Source of the DNA: Clostridiales bacterium
GTDB taxonomy: Bacteria > Bacillota > Clostridia > Christensenellales > Aristaeellaceae
DNA: 32,550 bases
Reading direction: 5' to 3'
NCBI GenBank assembly: GCA_004556985.1
Contig: SFFC01000011.1
Span: 1 to 32,550 of the forward strand
In this document: piece after piece, positions 7,281 through 15,908 of the stretch
Numbering within the stretch: position 1 is the first letter of the stretch
Layout: every line of letters begins with the position of its first letter
Notes under the pieces: generated by a model
Database searches by the model: none
The model's input: the letters and a program-made list of their open reading frames with translations, nothing else
Told to the model about the DNA's origin: nothing
Translations under genes and position numbers: made by a program

Positions 7281-9146
7281 TCACAGCTTTTTGACGAACA
7301 GCGCACGGATGGCGTTTAGCACAGCCAGCACCATCACGCCCACGTCCGCGAAAATCGCAGCCCACATGTTCGCGATGCCCAGCGCGCCCAGAATCAGGCA
7401 GATCACCTTGATGCCGATTGCGAACACGATGTTTTCATAGACGATGCGCATGCACTTGCGCGCAATCCGAATGGCCTTGACGATCTTGAGCGGATCGTCA
7501 TCCATCAGCACGACGTCCGCCGCTTCGATCGCGGCATCGGAACCCAACGCGCCCATCGCGATGCCGATGTCGGCGCGGGAGAGCACAGGCGCATCATTGA
7601 TGCCGTCGCCGACAAAGGCCAGCTTTTCCTTCGGGCCCTTCTGCGCAAGCAGCTCCTCCACCTTGCTGACCTTGTCGCCCGGGAGCAGCTCGCTGTAGGC
7701 TTCGCCGATGCCCAGCTCCTGCGCAACATGGCGCGCGGCCTTCTCCGCGTCGCCAGTGAGCATGACGATCCTGCGCACACCGCTGCACGACAGGCGCGAG
7801 ACGGCCTCCTTGGCGTTCGGCTTCGGCTTGTCGGCGATCAGAATGTGGCCCGCATAGGCGCCGTCCACGGCGACATGGACGATCGTGCCCTCGTGGCCGC
7901 AGGGCACAAAGGCAATCCCCTGCTGGCGCATCAGCTTGTCGTTGCCCACGGCGACTTTCGCGTCGTCGACCGTCGCGATCACGCCGCCGCCGCTGATCTC
8001 CTGCACATCGCTGACGCGGCCCGCGTCGATCTCCCGTCCATACGCCTCGCGCAGGCTCCGGCTGATCGGATGGGAGGAATAACTCTCCGCCAGCGCGGCG
8101 TATTCGATGACCCGCTCGCGCGGGATCGCGTTGTGATGGACGTCGATGACCTCGAAGACGCCGCAGGTCAGCGTGCCCGTCTTGTCAAAGACGACGAGCT
8201 TCGTCCCGGCAAGCGCCTCCAGGTAGTTGGAGCCCTTGATCAGCACGCCCGCATTGCTCGCCCCGCCCAGGCCCGCGAAGAAGCTCAGCGGAATGCTGAT
8301 CACCAGTGCGCAGGGGCAGCTGATGACCAGGAAGGTCAGCGCGCGGTAGACCCATTCGCCCCACAGGGGCGCAAGGCCCATCATCAGCCGCACCAGCGGC
8401 GGCAGCACGGCCAGCGCCAGCGCGCTGCAGCAGACGACCGGCGTATACACGCGCGCAAAGCGCGAGATGAACGCCTCCGAGCGGGACTTCTTGGAGCTCG
8501 AATTCTCGACGAGATCCAGGATTTTGGAGACCGTCGACTCGCCGAATTCCTTCGTCGTGCGGATGCGCAGCACGCCGGACATGTCGATGCAGCCGCTGAC
8601 GACCTCGTCCCCGCAGGCGACATCCCGGGGCAGGCTCTCGCCCGTCAGCGCGCTCGTGTTGAGCGACGCCGTGCCCTCGATGATCACGCCGTCGATGGGC
8701 ACCTTCTCGCCCGGCTTGAGTACGATCACGCTGCCGATTTCGACCTCGTCCGGGTCGACGCGCTCCAGCGCGCCGTCGCGCTCGACGTTCGCATAGTCCG
8801 GCCGGATATCCATCAGATCGCTGATGCTTCGGCGGCTCTTGCCCACGGCATAGCTCTGGAAAAGCTCGCCGATCTGGTAAAACAGCATGACGGCGACGCC
8901 CTCGACGTAATCGCCCAGTGCAATCGCGCCGACGGTCGCAACCGCCATCAGAAAGTTCTCGTCGAAGACCTGCCGGTTGCGCACGCCCTTGACTGCGTCG
9001 AGCAGAATATCATAGCCCACGATCAGATACGGCACCATGTACAGCGTAAACCGCAGCAGGCCCGTCGACGGAATCAGCCGCAGCAGCACGATGAGCGCCG
9101 CCGCCGCCAGGATGCGGGCAAGCATCTTCTTCTGCTTTTTATTCAT
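7281..9146 (-). CDS. P1B-type heavy-metal ATPase (Zn2+/Cd2+/Pb2+ exporter)
   Basis: 621 aa. It pumps divalent soft metals out of the cell. In order: TM helices from residue about 10, actuator TGES at 168-171, the SCPC metal motif (C277, C279), phosphorylation site DKTGTLT with D321, HP motif at 359-360, TGD at 464-466 and hinge GDGINDAP at 513-520. The last helices carry K580 and D601 (in FADVGV), features of the ZntA/CadA subgroup rather than of copper pumps. It lacks the usual N-terminal HMA domain, which is supplied by the small gene directly upstream. The start at 9146 has AGAGGAG 7 nt upstream. Confidence 0.95.
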   Translation of the reverse strand: MNKKQKKMLARILAAAALIVLLRLIPSTGLLRFTLYMVPYLIVGYDILLDAVKGVRNRQVFDENFLMAVATVGAIALGDYVEGVAVMLFYQIGELFQSYAVGKSRRSISDLMDIRPDYANVERDGALERVDPDEVEIGSVIVLKPGEKVPIDGVIIEGTASLNTSALTGESLPRDVACGDEVVSGCIDMSGVLRIRTTKEFGESTVSKILDLVENSSSKKSRSEAFISRFARVYTPVVCCSALALAVLPPLVRLMMGLAPLWGEWVYRALTFLVISCPCALVISIPLSFFAGLGGASNAGVLIKGSNYLEALAGTKLVVFDKTGTLTCGVFEVIDVHHNAIPRERVIEYAALAESYSSHPISRSLREAYGREIDAGRVSDVQEISGGGVIATVDDAKVAVGNDKLMRQQGIAFVPCGHEGTIVHVAVDGAYAGHILIADKPKPNAKEAVSRLSCSGVRRIVMLTGDAEKAARHVAQELGIGEAYSELLPGDKVSKVEELLAQKGPKEKLAFVGDGINDAPVLSRADIGIAMGALGSDAAIEAADVVLMDDDPLKIVKAIRIARKCMRIVYENIVFAIGIKVICLILGALGIANMWAAIFADVGVMVLAVLNAIRALFVKKL

Positions 9147-9263
9147 GGTAAGTCTCCTCTTTCCCCATTCAGTCTGAGAAACGCTCCGTTCCCGAAGCAT
9201 CGTCCCAAAGGCAGCCCCGCCGGTTTCCCCCTTCCGGCGGGGAACCCCGATTTTTGCTGTCCT

Positions 9264-9482
9264 TTACAGCTCGATCTCGAAATCGTCGTCGATGCGCTTG
9301 CAGTTGGCCTTGACCTGCTGCATGACGGCCTTGGGGTCGGCGCCCTCCTCAAACTCGACGATCATCTTGAGCGCCATGAAGTTGACCACCGCGCTCTTGA
9401 CGCCCTCGGTCTTCTGAGCGGTCTGCTCCATCTTGTTGGCGCAGTTTGCGCAGTCCACTTCGATCCTATAGGTCTTTTTCAT
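9264..9482 (-). CDS. Stand-alone HMA-domain metal-binding protein
   Basis: 72 aa. One heavy-metal-associated ferredoxin-like domain; the metal loop DCANCANKM contains C11 and C14. The D-C-x-x-C form, instead of the M-x-C-x-x-C of copper chaperones, is typical of HMA domains at the N-terminus of Zn/Cd ATPases. Here that domain is encoded as a separate first gene, 117 bp before the ATPase. It probably delivers metal to the pump or tunes its activity. The ATG at 9482 has GGGG 9 nt upstream; the open frame goes further but would run through the operator and promoter. Confidence 0.88.
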   Translation of the reverse strand: MKKTYRIEVDCANCANKMEQTAQKTEGVKSAVVNFMALKMIVEFEEGADPKAVMQQVKANCKRIDDDFEIEL

Positions 9483-9509
9483 GATTCCAATCCCCTTTCT
9501 CGATTTATC

Positions 9510-9529
9510 ATTTGAACATTCATTCAAAT
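9510..9529 (-). promoter_or_regulatory. ArsR/SmtB-type operator
   Basis: A perfect palindrome ATTTGAA-N6-TTCAAAT lies just downstream of the -10 box, across or near the transcription start. It closely resembles known SmtB/CadC operators (TGAA...TTCA). The repressor encoded at the operon's end is its likely ligand. Confidence 0.85.
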
Positions 9530-9539
9530 GTTTGATTGA

Positions 9540-9568
9540 ATTATACGCCGCAATCCTCCCGCTGTCAA
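9540..9568 (-). promoter_or_regulatory. Consensus sigma-A promoter of the metal-efflux operon
   Basis: TTGACA (-35), 17-bp spacer, TATAAT (-10), a perfect consensus match on the minus strand. Such a strong promoter only makes sense when repressed, which agrees with the operator at the start site. Confidence 0.92.
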
Positions 9569-9670
9569 TCCCTTTTTGCGCAGTTTTCTCGTTTTTCTGC
9601 ATCCTTTTGCTCCATCGTTCGCGCCTTTCCCTGTCGCCGCATCCAATGGAACAGCTACATTCAGCCGACT

Positions 9671-9698
9671 AAAAAACGCCCGAAAGCTCGGACGTTTC
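9671..9698 (-). terminator. Intrinsic terminator after the PHP gene
   Basis: Minus-strand hairpin AACGTCCGA-loop-TCGGGCGTT (one wobble pair) followed by a run of T, 56 bp past the PHP-protein stop. The other strand has a weaker T-rich tail, so some bidirectional action is possible. Confidence 0.8.
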
Positions 9699-9754
9699 TT
9701 TTCAATTTCCACTCCTTTAATGGGGAACGATGCGCTTTCTCCTGCCTTTGGGCG

Positions 9755-10627
9755 TCACAGGCGCACAGGCGAGGTATACGCCGTGCGCCCCTCCTTGTCG
9801 ATAACCTCAGCACGCAGGAAGGTCTCGTGCGGCTGAATGTGATAGACGGCCTCCGTCAGCCCGTCTCCGCTCGTGACGCGCTCCTCGCTCCAGATCGCGT
9901 CCGAATAGAAGACGATGTGCGAGGCCAGAGAGCAATGTACTCGCGCCTCGCCCTGACCGACCGTCATATCGATTTGCGGCCCCTGCGTCGCATAGAAGCG
10001 GCCCTCGCGCAGCGCCTCCATGACGGCCTCATGGCTGCGCTCCCTCGCGTGAACCATCAACCATCCGCCAAGCACATCCTGCCCGTACTGATGCGCGTCA
10101 TCGGCCGCCATGCACGGCAGCAGCATGCCCAGCGAGGCAAGCTGATCGACAAACAGGCCTGAATACGGCCTCGCGTTCATCGGAAAACCGCTGGTCGTGT
10201 TGTAAATCTCCGTGCCGCAGAGCCCGCGAAGCGCCTGAACCGCTTCCGCACTGTTGAGCGACCACGCCGGGTGCGCGAGGATCGCCAGGCCGCCCGCCGC
10301 CGTGATCGCGTCGATGATGCCCTGCGCGCTGAGCGCGGGATCAAACCGGTCAAGCCCCGGCTCACGTTCCATGCCGACGCCAACAATGTGGTAGACGCCC
10401 TCCTGGACGGTGCTGCCCACGTTGTATTCGCAGCCGGAGAGCAGCAGCATGCCGCCCGGGGTCGTTCCCTTCTGCGAGCGCACCCAATGATCCGTCACCG
10501 CGATAAAATCGTAGCCCGCGCGTTCATACAGCGCGATCGCCTCTTCGTAGCCAAGCTGTCCGTCGCTGCGCGCGGTGTGCATGTGCAGATTGCCGCGCAG
10601 CCAGACGCCTTCTCCTGTCCTGTACAT
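9755..10627 (-). CDS. PHP-domain phosphoesterase
   Basis: 290 aa. Metal-dependent phosphoesterase of the PHP superfamily (the YciV/RNase AM and histidinol-phosphatase-like fold); the substrate is unknown. Metal ligands visible: H15 and H17 in GNLHMHT, D22, D46-H47 in VTDHW, E67 in SGCEYN, H119 in LAHPAW, and D176-D177-H179 in ADDAHQ. A C-terminal beta-rich tail follows the PHP core. I chose the ATG at 10627 because AGAGGG is 7 nt upstream and RGNLHMHT then falls at the usual distance. An ATG at 10675 is also possible, as its promoter lies just upstream. It is transcribed alone, divergently from the antiporter. Confidence 0.85.
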   Translation of the reverse strand: MYRTGEGVWLRGNLHMHTARSDGQLGYEEAIALYERAGYDFIAVTDHWVRSQKGTTPGGMLLLSGCEYNVGSTVQEGVYHIVGVGMEREPGLDRFDPALSAQGIIDAITAAGGLAILAHPAWSLNSAEAVQALRGLCGTEIYNTTSGFPMNARPYSGLFVDQLASLGMLLPCMAADDAHQYGQDVLGGWLMVHARERSHEAVMEALREGRFYATQGPQIDMTVGQGEARVHCSLASHIVFYSDAIWSEERVTSGDGLTEAVYHIQPHETFLRAEVIDKEGRTAYTSPVRL

Positions 10628-10693
10628 ACGTTTTCCCTCTTCCTGCAAAAGCCAAGCAGTATTGACCGCTTCCATTTTTGTCTCTCTTTCGAT

Positions 10694-10722
10694 AGTGTAC
10701 CGCATTTTCGGGTAAAAATCAA
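10694..10722 (-). promoter_or_regulatory. Promoter of the PHP gene
   Basis: TTGATT, 17-bp spacer, TACACT on the minus strand, about 65 bp upstream of the chosen start. Confidence 0.65.
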
Positions 10723-10760
10723 ATCTGTGCTCACTTCCCGTGAAAGTTTTTTTCAGCGCA

Positions 10761-10789
10761 TTGACTTTATGCCATGCTTTGACTATAAT
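10761..10789 (+). promoter_or_regulatory. Promoter of the antiporter gene
   Basis: TTGACT, 17-bp spacer, TATAAT on the plus strand, 50 bp upstream of the antiporter start. Confidence 0.85.
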
Positions 10790-10838
10790 AACCAGACTAT
10801 CGGTAATTTTTGAAGGATTCTGGGGGAGGTTATTTCTG

Positions 10839-11789
10839 ATGCTCGTTCCCGTGCTCCTGTTTCTCCTGGGCTTTGTGCTGCTGATCAAGGGCGGCGACTG
10901 GTTTGTCGACGCTGCATCCTCGATCGCGCATCGCTTTCACATGCCTGAGCTGCTCATCGGCGCGACGGTCGTCTCCATCGGCACAACGCTGCCCGAGGTC
11001 ATGGTCTCGGCGCAGGGCGCGCTGCTTGGCAGCGGCTCCATCGCCTTCGGCAATGCCATCGGCTCTGTGATCTGCAATACCGCTCTGATTGCGGCGATCA
11101 CGCTGGTGGTCAGGCCCGCCTCTGTGGACCGCAAAACGCTGGTTCTGCCCTCCGCGGCGTTCTTCATCGCCGCTGCGTTCTACTGCTTCAACGCCTATGT
11201 CTTCGGCCGGTTCAGCCGGCTGACCGGCTTCGTGCTCCTGGCGATGTTCGTCGTTTACATGGTACTCACCGTCCGGCAGATGAAGAATTCCCCGTCCGCG
11301 CAGGAGGAAAACGGCGAGGAGCCAACGACCTCCTTTGCCCACGACGTCATCCTGCTGGTGGTCGGCGCGGTCGTGATCGCCGTCGGCGCCAATCTGCTGG
11401 TCGAAAACGCGCAGATTATCGCGACCGCGCTCGGCGTTCCCGAGAGCGTCATCGCGCTGACGCTCGTTGCCCTGGGCACCTCGCTGCCCGAGCTCGTCAC
11501 GGCCATCACCTCGCTGATCAAGGGCTGCGGCGCGCTCTCGCTGGGCAACATCATCGGCGCCAACTTGTTCAACCTCGTGCTCGTCTCGGGCACGGCGACG
11601 GCGATTAGCCCGTTTGATCTCTCCAGCGCCAGCGCCACGAGCCTGACCGTCGACATTCCGCTGATGCTGGGCGTCATGCTGGTGTTGACGATTCCCGCGC
11701 TCGTGCGCGAAAAGCTGCATCGCTGGCAGGGCGTCGTGCTGCTTTCGGCCTACGCCGCCTACTGCGTCTTCCTCTTCTGCTTCGCCTGA
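10839..11789 (+). CDS. CaCA-family calcium/sodium (cation) antiporter
   Basis: 316 aa, inner-membrane cation/Ca2+ exchanger related to YrbG. It has two inverted halves with the alpha repeats that form the ion sites: first ATVVSIGTTLPE with GNAIGSVICN following, then LTLVALGTSLPE with GNIIGANLFN. The acidic residues of both TLPE/SLPE motifs are intact. A hydrophilic loop rich in Glu (about residues 150-165) separates the halves. The start at 10839 follows GGGGGAGG by 9 nt; the frame opens earlier but would cross the promoter. Na+ as driving ion is plausible given the Na+-type ATP synthase c subunit in this window, though the family alone does not prove it. Confidence 0.9.
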   Translation: MLVPVLLFLLGFVLLIKGGDWFVDAASSIAHRFHMPELLIGATVVSIGTTLPEVMVSAQGALLGSGSIAFGNAIGSVICNTALIAAITLVVRPASVDRKTLVLPSAAFFIAAAFYCFNAYVFGRFSRLTGFVLLAMFVVYMVLTVRQMKNSPSAQEENGEEPTTSFAHDVILLVVGAVVIAVGANLLVENAQIIATALGVPESVIALTLVALGTSLPELVTAITSLIKGCGALSLGNIIGANLFNLVLVSGTATAISPFDLSSASATSLTVDIPLMLGVMLVLTIPALVREKLHRWQGVVLLSAYAAYCVFLFCFA

Positions 11790-11834
11790 GCGCGGCCGCA
11801 AGCGTAAAAAGTTGCAAAAACTTGAGAAATCCGC

Positions 11835-11863
11835 TTGCATTTCTGCTTCGAACGTGGTACAAT
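11835..11863 (+). promoter_or_regulatory. Promoter of rpsT
   Basis: TTGCAT, 17-bp spacer, TACAAT, about 45 bp before the rpsT start codon. Confidence 0.82.
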
Positions 11864-11907
11864 CATTCATGCTGATTATTTGAATACACCCGAGGAGGTG
11901 AATTCCT

Positions 11908-12165
11908 TTGCCGAATATCAAGTCTGCTATCAAGCGCGTCAGCGTCAGCGAGCACAAGGCTCTTCGCAACAAGATGGTGAAGTCCTCTGCCAAGACCGCG
12001 CTGAAGAAGTTCGATTCCGCTGCTGCCGCGAAGACCGCGACTGCCGAACTGCTGAGCTCCGCCTCTTCCGTGGTCGATAAGGCCGCCGCGAAGGGCGTTA
12101 TCTCCAAGAATGCCGCCAACCGTCAGAAGGCGCGCATGGCCCGCGAGCTGGCCAAGGCCGAGTAA
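11908..12165 (+). CDS. rpsT: 30S ribosomal protein S20
   Basis: 85 aa, binds 16S rRNA in the small subunit body. It begins PNIKSAIKRV, followed by a Lys/Ala-rich helical protein with KNAANRQKARMA near the end, the classical S20 signature. It starts with TTG, supported by an excellent GAGGAGGTG 7 nt upstream; there is no better ATG in frame. Monocistronic, with its own promoter and terminator. A weak start codon in rpsT is known elsewhere and is linked to autogenous control, which may apply here. Confidence 0.97.
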   Translation: MPNIKSAIKRVSVSEHKALRNKMVKSSAKTALKKFDSAAAAKTATAELLSSASSVVDKAAAKGVISKNAANRQKARMARELAKAE

Positions 12166-12181
12166 TCACTCTGCTTTCTAT

Positions 12182-12211
12182 CCCCTCCCTTTCGGGAGGG
12201 GTTTTCTTTTC
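12182..12211 (+). terminator. Intrinsic terminator of rpsT
   Basis: Perfect 8-bp stem CCCCTCCC/GGGAGGGG with TTTC loop, followed by TTTTCTTTTC. Confidence 0.95.
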
Positions 12212-12230
12212 TTTCCATGCTATGCTAACA

Positions 12231-12257
12231 GGGAGCGCTTCGACGTGAAGCGCTCCC
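12231..12257 (-). terminator. Perfect 11-bp hairpin after the hydrogenase gene
   Basis: GGGAGCGCTTC/GAAGCGCTCCC with a 5-nt loop, 15 bp past the hydrogenase stop. On the minus strand only TGTT follows, so it is a weak or factor-assisted terminator. It stands between two convergent transcription units. Confidence 0.55.
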
Positions 12258-12272
12258 TGCCTTTTATTGAAG

Positions 12273-13988
12273 TTATTCCGTCCTGTGCTCGACGTGCAAC
12301 AGGCGATGTGCCCTTTCTCCGCAGGGCTCTCCGAGATACTGCTCGTAGAGCCTCACGATCTCCGGGTTTTCGTGGCTGAAGCGGATCGGCTTTTTGCGGT
12401 CCAGCTCATAGAGCACGGGTGCCCGCCGCGGCGCATACTCCTCTCCGTCGTGAATCGGCTGTCCGCCGCCGCCGACGCAGCCGCCCGGACAGGCCATGAC
12501 CTCGACAAAGTCATACTGCACCTCGCCGCGATCAAGCGCCGCCAGCAGCGCGCGGACGTTGCCCAGACCGCTGACCACTGCCGTATGCACGATCGTGCCG
12601 CCAACGTTGAATTGCGCCTCCTTCCAGGGCTTCATGCCGCGAACCTCGCAGAACACATCCGGCCCCGGATTCTTGCCCGTAACCATCCTGAAGGCCGTGC
12701 GCAGCGCCGCCTCCATGACGCCGCCCGTCGCGCCGAAGATCACGCCCGCGCCGGTGTATTCGCCCAGCGGGGAATCGTATTCGCCCTCCGGCATGCGCTC
12801 GGGCTGAATCGCCTCCGCGCGGATCATGCGCGCCAGCTCACGCGTAGTCAGCGCAAAATCGACATCTGCGCCCGTGCCCGCGCCGTCCATGCCCGGCCAG
12901 GTGCATTCGTCCTTCTTCGCCGTGCAGGGCATGATCGAGACGCAGCAGATTCTGGACGGATCGATGCCCATCCTTTCTGCAAAGTAGCTCTTGACCACGG
13001 CGCCGAACATCTGCTGCGGCGACTTGCATGTGGAAATATGCGGAAGAATCTCCGGCGCCTGCGTCCTGGCAAAGCGCATCCAGCCCGGGCAGCAGCTCGT
13101 GAACATCGGCAGTGGCGCTTCGCCCGGATGGGTCAGCCTGTGGATGAATTCTGTCGCCTCCTCCATGATCGTGAGGTCTGCGGCGAAGTTCGTGTCGAAG
13201 ACGTAATCAAAGCCCATGCGGCGCAGAATCGCCGCCAGCCTCTTCTCCGTCGCCACGCCGGGCTCAAGACCAAACTGCTCGCCCCATGCTGTGCGCACGG
13301 CCGGCGCGACCTGCACGACCGTCACCTTTTCGGGATCATGCAGCGCCTCGAGCACGCTGTCGGTATCGTCGCGCTCGCGCAGCGCCGCCACCGGACAATG
13401 CGTGATGCACTGTCCGCAGATCGAGCAATCCGCCTGCCCGATCCTCCGTCCTCCGGCTACGTTGACCGTCGTGCGGCTGCCCGTGCCCATGACATTCCAG
13501 ACGCCCAGCGTCTGCACCTTGTCGCAGATCTGGATGCAGCGCATGCACTTGATGCATTTCGCGTTGTCCCGGATGAGCGGGAAGGACGGGTCCCACGCGC
13601 TCCTCTCCACCTCGCCCTGGTAGGGGTTGCCGATGCAGCCCAGGTCGCCCGCCAGCTTCTGCAGCGCGCAGTTCCCGCTGCGCACGCAGACCGCACAGCG
13701 ACAGTCATGCTGTGAGAGGATCAACTGAACGTTGATCTTGCGCGTCTGGCGCACGCGCGGTGAGTTGGTGTGCAGCACCATGCCCTCTTCGACCGTGTTG
13801 TTGCAGGAGGTCACGAGCTTCTCGCGCCCCTCGACCTCCACCAGGCAGACGCGGCAGGCCGCAATTTCGTTGATTCCCTTGAGATAGCACAGCCGTGGTA
13901 CGCGCACGCCGATGGCGGCCGCCGCATCCATGATGGTCGTTCCCTCCGGGACGCTGACCCGGACGCCGTCGATCGTCAGATTTACCAT
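12273..13988 (-). CDS. [FeFe] hydrogenase catalytic subunit (group A2-like)
   Basis: 571 aa, cytoplasmic H2 uptake/evolution enzyme. N-terminal [2Fe-2S] domain with C34, C45, C48, C62; His-ligated cluster H94, C98, C101, C107; two [4Fe-4S] clusters from CIKCMRC...C (145-155) and CSICGQC...C (188-198). The H-domain has all three signatures: TSCCPGW (297-303, proton-relay C299), MPCTAKKDE (353-361) and EVMACPGGCVGGGG (496-509). Key cysteines C299, C300, C355, C500 and C504 are all present. The ATG overlaps the upstream flavoprotein stop, so translation is coupled; AAAGGAGG stands 12 nt upstream. The partner is a GltD-like protein, which matches the 'glutamate synthase-linked' group A2. No maturase genes (hydE/F/G) lie in the window. 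Confidence 0.95.
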   Translation of the reverse strand: MVNLTIDGVRVSVPEGTTIMDAAAAIGVRVPRLCYLKGINEIAACRVCLVEVEGREKLVTSCNNTVEEGMVLHTNSPRVRQTRKINVQLILSQHDCRCAVCVRSGNCALQKLAGDLGCIGNPYQGEVERSAWDPSFPLIRDNAKCIKCMRCIQICDKVQTLGVWNVMGTGSRTTVNVAGGRRIGQADCSICGQCITHCPVAALRERDDTDSVLEALHDPEKVTVVQVAPAVRTAWGEQFGLEPGVATEKRLAAILRRMGFDYVFDTNFAADLTIMEEATEFIHRLTHPGEAPLPMFTSCCPGWMRFARTQAPEILPHISTCKSPQQMFGAVVKSYFAERMGIDPSRICCVSIMPCTAKKDECTWPGMDGAGTGADVDFALTTRELARMIRAEAIQPERMPEGEYDSPLGEYTGAGVIFGATGGVMEAALRTAFRMVTGKNPGPDVFCEVRGMKPWKEAQFNVGGTIVHTAVVSGLGNVRALLAALDRGEVQYDFVEVMACPGGCVGGGGQPIHDGEEYAPRRAPVLYELDRKKPIRFSHENPEIVRLYEQYLGEPCGERAHRLLHVEHRTE

Positions 13989-15817
13989 ATCGCCGCTCTG
14001 CCTCCTTTGAAGATGCCGTATCCATAGTGATCGCAGCGCAGGCAGCGGGAGCATTCCTGCGCCGCCTCCTCCGCGCTCATGCCGCATTCGATGTGTTCAA
14101 AGTTGTTCTTGCGCTCCTGCGCCGGCTTTTCCGTGAGGTTGACGCGGGCGCAGTGCTGCTTGTCCTCATAGCCCGGAGCGGGGATCTCCACATCCACGGA
14201 GATGAGGTGGTTGAAGCCGAGGTAGTTGTCAATGTTTGCTGCGGCCACCTTGCCGGCCGCAATCGCGCGAATGACGGTCGCCGGGCCGGTCACGCAGTCA
14301 CCGCCCGCAAAGACGCCCGGCAGATCGGAAACCATGCCGTCGGGCAGCGCCGCGAGGTTGCCGCGCCGGACGGACATGCCCGCCTCCTCAAAGTGGCGCG
14401 TCTCGATGCCCTGGCCGATGGCGACAACGACGACGTCCGCCTCGATGCGCACCTCGTCCTTCTTCGCTGCGGAGACCTTCGCGCGGCCCCAGGCATCGAT
14501 CTGACCGATGATCTGCGGCTGAACCCAAAGGGCGCAGGCATTGCCGTCTGCGTCCGCCTCGATGCGCAGCGGCGCATGCAGCTCGATAAGCTCGCAGCCC
14601 TCTTCCAATGCGCCGTCAACCTCTTCCGGCAGGGCGGTCATGTCGACCTTGCGGCGGCGGTAGACGATCTTCGCCTCCTTCGCTCCCAGGCGCAGCGCGG
14701 AGCGCACGCAGTCCATCGCGACATTGCCGCCGCCGATGACCAGCACGCGCTTGCCGGAAAAGTCCGGCAGATTGTCGCTGCCGATGGAGCCAAGCAGGTC
14801 GACAGCGGAATAAACGTTGCCGCTCTCCTCCCCTTCGATGCCGACCTTCTTGTCGGTCTGCGCGCCGATGGAAACATAGACCGCATCGAACTCGTTGCGC
14901 AGCTGATCGATGGTGATCGTTTCGCCGATCTTCGTGTTGTAATGGACGGTCACGCCCGTGGAGAGAATGCAGTCGATGTCCTCCTGAAGCCGTTCGCGCG
15001 GGAAGCGATAGCTGGGGATGCCGTAGCGCAGCATGCCGCCCAGCTTCGGCCGGAGCTCAAAGACGTCACATTGATGGCCCATGAGCTGCAGGTAGTAGGC
15101 CGCACTCAGGCCGCTGGGCCCGCCGCCCACAATGGCCACGCGCTTTCCTGTCGAAGGATTGCACACCGGCGCAGGCACGACGCCCGCGTTGTCGACCGCA
15201 TAGCGCTTGAGCCCGCGGATATTGACGGAATCGTCGAGCATATTGCGGCGGCAGCGTGCCTCGCAGGGGTGCTCGCAGATCAGCGCGCAGGCCGTTGGGA
15301 ACGGATTGTCCTTGCGGATCAGCCGGACGGCGTCCGCGCAGCGCCCCTCGCGGATCAGCGCAATGTAGCCCGGAATGTCGACGCCCGCCGGGCACAGCGC
15401 GACACAGGGAACCGGCTGATTGATGTGATACTGGCAGTTGCCCGTCGTGATATGGGCGATGTATTCATCCCGGAATCCCGTGACGCCGCGGGAAACCATG
15501 CGCGCCGCCTCCCAGCCGATCGCGCAATCGGCGGAGATCTCGATGTCGTGGGCCAAACGCTCAATCTGGACAAGCGTATCCATGTTTGCCCGCCCCTCGA
15601 GCACGTCTTCCAGGTAGGTGGCCAGCTGCCCCAGGCCGATGCGGCAGGGTACGCATTTACCGCATGTCTGCGCATGGCACAGCCGCAGGAAATTCAACGC
15701 GAGATCGACCGGACAGATGCCCGGAGGGCTGGCAACGATGCGCCGCTCCAGGTCCTTGTACAGCCGCTCGACCGTCTGAACCGCCTGGTTTTCGACAGCG
15801 ATTTTCAGTCTGCTCAT
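13982..15817 (-). CDS. NuoF-tail/GltD-like FAD-NAD(P) oxidoreductase, hydrogenase partner
   Basis: 611 aa. The first 110 residues are the iron-sulfur end of NuoF-type subunits (C52GKC55VPC58R and C98), without the FMN/NADH-binding part. Residues about 125-200 carry the [4Fe-4S] cysteines of glutamate synthase small subunits (C138, C142, C177, C181, C185, C189). Next come an FAD site VAIVGGGPSG (227-236), a second dinucleotide site IGGGNVAMD (361-369) that binds NAD(P)H, and the conserved GVFAGGDCVTGP near the end. A Cys-rich ECSRCLRC closes the chain. It probably moves electrons between NAD(P)H and the hydrogenase. The start at 15817 has GGGAGG 7 nt upstream; ATGs at 15823 and 15832 lie too close to it or on it. 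Confidence 0.9.
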   Translation of the reverse strand: MSRLKIAVENQAVQTVERLYKDLERRIVASPPGICPVDLALNFLRLCHAQTCGKCVPCRIGLGQLATYLEDVLEGRANMDTLVQIERLAHDIEISADCAIGWEAARMVSRGVTGFRDEYIAHITTGNCQYHINQPVPCVALCPAGVDIPGYIALIREGRCADAVRLIRKDNPFPTACALICEHPCEARCRRNMLDDSVNIRGLKRYAVDNAGVVPAPVCNPSTGKRVAIVGGGPSGLSAAYYLQLMGHQCDVFELRPKLGGMLRYGIPSYRFPRERLQEDIDCILSTGVTVHYNTKIGETITIDQLRNEFDAVYVSIGAQTDKKVGIEGEESGNVYSAVDLLGSIGSDNLPDFSGKRVLVIGGGNVAMDCVRSALRLGAKEAKIVYRRRKVDMTALPEEVDGALEEGCELIELHAPLRIEADADGNACALWVQPQIIGQIDAWGRAKVSAAKKDEVRIEADVVVVAIGQGIETRHFEEAGMSVRRGNLAALPDGMVSDLPGVFAGGDCVTGPATVIRAIAAGKVAAANIDNYLGFNHLISVDVEIPAPGYEDKQHCARVNLTEKPAQERKNNFEHIECGMSAEEAAQECSRCLRCDHYGYGIFKGGRAAIW

Positions 15818-15878
15818 GAACATGCCTCCCAAGAAAATGATTGTCAGAAAAACATCAATATTTTTCCTTTACAATTCA

Positions 15879-15908
15879 ATCATACACCCCGTTACGTACG
15901 TTTGTCAA
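15879..15908 (-). promoter_or_regulatory. Promoter of the hydrogenase operon
   Basis: TTGACA, 18-bp spacer, TATGAT on the minus strand, about 60 bp upstream of the flavoprotein start. The spacer contains the self-complementary ACGTACGT, a possible regulator site. I do not see a clear Rex box (TTGTTAA...TTAACAA). Confidence 0.78.
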
